A stretch of 64,000 bases of DNA, taken from the NCBI GenBank assembly GCA_958510875.1, contig OY294070.1, positions 22,807,631 to 22,871,630 on the forward strand, read 5' to 3'. The notes below the pieces were generated by a model, which saw nothing but the letters and a program-made list of their open reading frames with translations, made no database searches and was not told the origin of the DNA. Below, piece after piece: positions 60,346 to 64,000 of this stretch (its first letter is position 1; each line of letters begins with the position of its first letter). The stretch is from Endomychus coccineus (lineage: Eukaryota > Arthropoda > Insecta > Coleoptera > Endomychidae). The position numbers and the translations under genes were made by a program.

Positions 60346-60510
60346 AGTTTCCCGACGGTTTCCTTACGTACATTTTAGGTAGGCAACATTCAATTTTCAC
60401 CCACATTTATCAATTAAGTAATACATCCCTTTCCCCGTTTGCGTAGCTTAATGAATTTTCCAACAAATGCTGGGTAAGCAAAATCATACTCTGAACAGAA
60501 TCTCTCCCTC

Positions 60511-60612
60511 ATTCCTTGTGGTGGTTGACGGAGAATCCTCCGATATAAATGCTCTAAACGTTGGTGTTCCACAGGGATCCGTCTTGGCACCAACTTTGTC
60601 TCTGCTCCATAG
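60511..60612 (+). mobile_element. Inserted ~100 bp RT fragment with flanking 15-bp repeats
   Basis: The sequence reads VVVDGESSDINALNVGVPQG then SVLAPTLSLLHS, another copy of the RT segment at about 60051-60150 but with the ancestral Gly retained. It is flanked by direct repeats CAGAATCTCTCCCTC at 60496-60510 and 60613-60627. It resembles a templated patch or short retro-insertion and not a whole element. Confidence 0.7.
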
Positions 60613-60879
60613 CAGAATCTCTCCCTCTTTCCCCAAGTACGATGTAGCCGAGCAACCAGGATCTTCGGTTCCTACTTTAATCCTCGGCTATTCACCAAAG
60701 ATTTACCTTTATTAGCTTCGTGCGCGAGTAATTCTATCCTGGTTGCAACGGCGACGATCAAATTAAATGAATTTATAGTGCGTCCATATTACATACGTTA
60801 GGATCAGATTTATGTCTATTTGTCATTGCTTTCGCTTCATACTGTACAACCATAATCCATGTCATAAATTCAACAGATG

Positions 60880-61236
60880 CTTTCGCGAAAAATATCATGA
60901 CGACGTATCTGAAAGATCAAATTTCTAAGATACATTCCATCGGGGAATTGGCTAACTTGATATTGATCAAGTATTTTACTCTTTCGGTTAGTTTTCCGGA
61001 CGTCTGCTTATGAATTTTACTGTTTTTGACCATTCCAGTGACCGTTGCAACAGCAGAGCGCTCCTTTTCAAAATTGAAAATGATAAAAAATTATCTGCGA
61101 AATCCGATGGGGCAACAAAGACTGGCGGACCTAAGTGTATTGTCGATAGAGAGTAAGGTGACGAACTCGTTAAGAGGAAACATGGATGCAATAATCGGAG
61201 AGATTGTCAAGGCGAAAGTTCCAAGTGCGAGATCTT
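60880..61236 (+). pseudogene. Second hAT transposase C-terminal relic
   Basis: From about 60990 the frame reads SFPDVC, an in-frame TGA, then ILLFLTIPVTVATAERSFSK, LKMIKNYLRNPMGQQRLADL and SVLSIES, ending at TGA near 61236. This is the hAT dimerisation domain, related to but clearly diverged from the one at 25541. It is fused to no N-terminal region here. Confidence 0.82.
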
Positions 61237-61436
61237 GAAAATTGTTACCAAGATATAAGCGTATATATTATAGGTTGTAAGACTATGGATTGTAATATTG
61301 ATTGTAAGATTACAAAATGGATAGCGAGATTGAAATTAAACATAGAAAACACAGACAACATTTTTATATTTCTTTTTTTTGCTATTGAATTGTTGAAGGG
61401 GCCCCCTACTATGTTGTTGCACTGGGTTCCCGGCTG

Positions 61437-61453
61437 AATTAGTTACGCCACTG
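61437..61453. mobile_element. Right terminus of a hAT element
   Basis: CGCCACTG at 61446-61453, about 210 bp after the second hAT relic, is identical to the right TIR of the 1.5 kb elements. It probably closes the element that contained the 60880-61236 relic; the left terminus was not found. Confidence 0.55.
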
Positions 61454-63642
61454 CTCCAATACACTGGTTTCTAACAGGAATAGGGAATCGCGCCTTTTCA
61501 TCAATTGCGTTTATTCAACAGAGAAATGATCAATTTGCTTTGTTCCCTTAGGTGATTGATTTGGGACAATATAATCTGAAATTCTGCACATATGTATCAA
61601 TAAAGAATTGAAAGTCAATATATAAATAATTACCAGTGTGTCACTTACATATATAGATTTATGCGATGGAGTTCCTTATGATTGTCAGAATAAGTTGCTT
61701 AAATAAGGCAGTGGTGACGTCATTTATTTGTCAAAATCACTTTTTTGATAGCATGACGTGTGACTGAAATATCACCAAAAGCCAACGTCATTTTGACTTA
61801 TGCTAGTTGCCTGGGAAGTTAATATATGCACTTAATGGCGAACGAATTAACTGTTGATATACCAAATTCAATGTTCAAAATGCATCGGCGGTTCTGGTCG
61901 AGGTGGTTAAGATCCCGCTAACGTATTTTGATAACAAAACTCCAAGTGACAAGGCCTTGCAGGTTAGTTTGTTAAACTTTTGTTGCGTTAGTTTTTTTTT
62001 TAATTTTTATGGTAATACTAGGCTAGTGGGTTATTTGAAAGTTTGTTGTAATTGATTGATGTTCCTTCTTCATATATTATTAATGTGAATATACACTCGA
62101 GTGGAGGTATCCATTTGCGCTTAATAGCGTCTCGTTATATAAGAATATTATATACTCTTTATAATGGTGAGTGGTGCACGCCTTCATCTATTATTGAATA
62201 GTTATAATTCATAATATATGCTCAAGAAGACAAACCTTTTTGGTGAAGTGTTTCTTACGTATACAATTAATTGTAGCGACAACATTATAGTTGAATAATA
62301 GTATAAAGAGAATATAGGATAGTAGGCAGTGTCATCACTTTTTACTTGGGAAACCTAATAGTTAATTGAATAAAACTACCATCAATTCGTTAAAAATACC
62401 AATAACCTTCCATAATGTTGCTATGCTTTACTATTAGTTCTATGATCTATGCAGCCTGCCACTGAGTAACAGGTAACACAATTGTATCAGTGACTAGAAT
62501 GATAGTCACTGTGTTTAATTTGACCCAATAATCTACTTTACGAATAATACACATCATACCATACATGAAATATAATTACTGTAAGTACATACATAATCCT
62601 AATCATAACATAATTTCATTAAACATCTAGGATGGGCTAAGTGACTTAAAGCTCTGTAATAATCTAATATTGCATGCTTTGTGATGAACTTTTTTGCACA
62701 CTGAAACTGAACTACTGAACATAGAATTAAGTTATAATATCAAGCACAAAACAAATTACAATTAAAACAGCGGTGAAATCCGGAACGTGAATAAGACTTA
62801 GATATTATATATAATGTATATAATATCTATGGAATAAGACGCACTGACCACAGATAAAATATCCTCCAACACAAATATAGGATACAGAGTAATGAAAAAT
62901 AAGAACATGCTCGGTAATGCCCGAAATAACGCTAATAGGGCTGTCAATGAGTAGATATCTGATGAGAAGACGCGGAAAATATTTTATTAGGTAACTATAA
63001 TATGTATTGAGGAAACTGATAAATCGCGCAGTACCATAAGGTTTCTACATTCTAACCAGAAACATATGTACTGATTAGGCATTTGTAAAATAGGTGGCAG
63101 CACTATTAATTTTATGAAAATATATAGCATTTTGTTATTTTATATTCTATTACAATCGATGGGTTTTCATTTGTTTTTATTTAATGTTTACTTGGTCAGT
63201 TTGTGCTTTGTGTTGTTATTATTAAGCATTCATAATGTTCTTACGGAGTATATGTATTAGTACAACCGATTATTAATTGATTCGCGTATTGTAGAATCCA
63301 GTTGGATATGTGGTATGCAGGTATATCATTTTGTTGAAGTGCATTCGGCATGAATATTTCCGATTTGTAGGATATGGGAATTAATGTAGAGCCATTTCTT
63401 GCGAATTGACAGTGATGTGTAATATCTACATCTACAAACCCTCCCTATTTTTCAGGATGCTCAGTAGATCACCCGAATTCAAAATGTGTTGTGGCTTTGC
63501 AGTAAATTCCAATTTACGGAAGTGGATTCTATAGACAAGGTAAGAAAGAACTTTCAGTTTTTATCAAATCATTTGTTTCAATTCTCGGCCTTTCCATTGT
63601 TTTCATGAGACCTTCCAATAATTGTATAGTGTTGGTTCAGAC
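61454..63642. other. No gene recognised
   Basis: AT-rich, apparently intergenic. A short hairpin (TAGATATTATATATAATGTA paired with TATAATATCTA) is at about 62798-62831. No exon, RNA gene or transposon domain is evident. Confidence 0.45.
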
Positions 63643-64000
63643 CACGGTCGTACATACAGGTCTGGGAACTCGTATGTTTGACATGAGTCTCTTACGCGTC
63701 GCCAAACTCGTAGTCCCTCGCTCAGCCACTAGCTAGCGCTTGGTGGTGGTAAAACGATTTCTTTCCGGAATCGCGAGCAGTGTTAGGTACTAAGTATTCT
63801 GATTTGAGAGAGGAATAGAACTGTTACTCTTGTCAAAATGTATTACTCGCCTTAAAAATAACTTCCCCTTTTTCGCACACATAAAAGACCTCGTTAAAAC
63901 GATTTCTTTCCGGAATCGCAAGCATCCACTTTTTTCGCATTTCCGCATCTTTCGGTACTTTAAAAACAGAAGTTTCTTACTTTACTTTTGTACCCAGTTT
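63643..64000 (-). mobile_element. P-like (THAP) element, third locus, opposite orientation, runs off window
   Basis: Starts CACGGTCGTACATACAGG at 63643, preceded by GTTCAGAC (63635-63642), which should be the target duplication. Inside, minus-strand sequence matches the right half of P-like element 1, including the terminal GCGACGCGTAAGAG segment. Near the window edge a THAP frame appears on the minus strand (TSVFKVPKDAEMRKKWMLAI, with Trp retained). The right terminus is beyond 64000. Confidence 0.78.

Overview
The window is AT-rich, intron-containing nuclear DNA from an animal, almost certainly an insect. The evidence is a six-exon stretch of an SLC17-type transporter with GT/AG introns, a nuclear copy of mitochondrial ATP6 that reads only with the invertebrate mitochondrial code (TGA = Trp), and a dense load of arthropod-style transposons (Tc1, hAT, P-like/THAP, Jockey-type and R1-like non-LTR, Penelope-like, tRNA-SINE, foldback elements). 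The insect order cannot be fixed from the sequence alone.

Layout. (1) 1-18277: the 3' part of a plus-strand SLC17 (sialin / inorganic phosphate cotransporter-like) gene. Six exons (392-631, 3675-3759, 10935-11305, 11367-11499, 13094-13431, 18158-18277) join in frame to 428 residues and a stop; the N-terminal exon(s) lie upstream of the window. Its introns hold a 1.85 kb foldback element with another element nested in it, an R1/Jockey-like 3' end, a 965 bp TIR element and two tandem-repeat arrays. (2) 16542-38786 and 38791-60280: a head-to-tail tandem segmental duplication (blocks A and B) of about 22.2 and 21.5 kb, nearly identical by eye. The left breakpoint lies inside a TIR element and the right one inside a Jockey-type RT relic. 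Each block carries, in order: the last SLC17 exon, a numt, an unrecognised coding relic, a hairpin-containing ~356 bp repeat array, a SINE, a 1.5 kb hAT derivative, a Tc1 relic holding a foldback element, two P-like elements with THAP fragments, and a two-exon gene for a protein with 20 C2H2 zinc fingers. (3) 60281-64000: continuation of the RT relic past the breakpoint, a ~100 bp inserted RT fragment, a second hAT transposase relic, and the start of another P-like element in opposite orientation.

The credible host genes are the SLC17 transporter and the duplicated zinc-finger gene. Both zinc-finger copies share a 2-bp deletion near the 3' end that truncates the last finger. Differences between the blocks are concentrated in repeats: copy B lost the centres or arms of two large palindromes and has one more unit of the hairpin array, and copy A lost 56 bp between 5-bp direct repeats. 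The most unusual signals are the tandem hairpin array (resembling the layout of insect hpRNA/endo-siRNA loci), the P-like elements with an internal empty site and a recurring GTTNNNNC target, and a GTCGCTGATCACGA-type motif recurring in otherwise different repeats.
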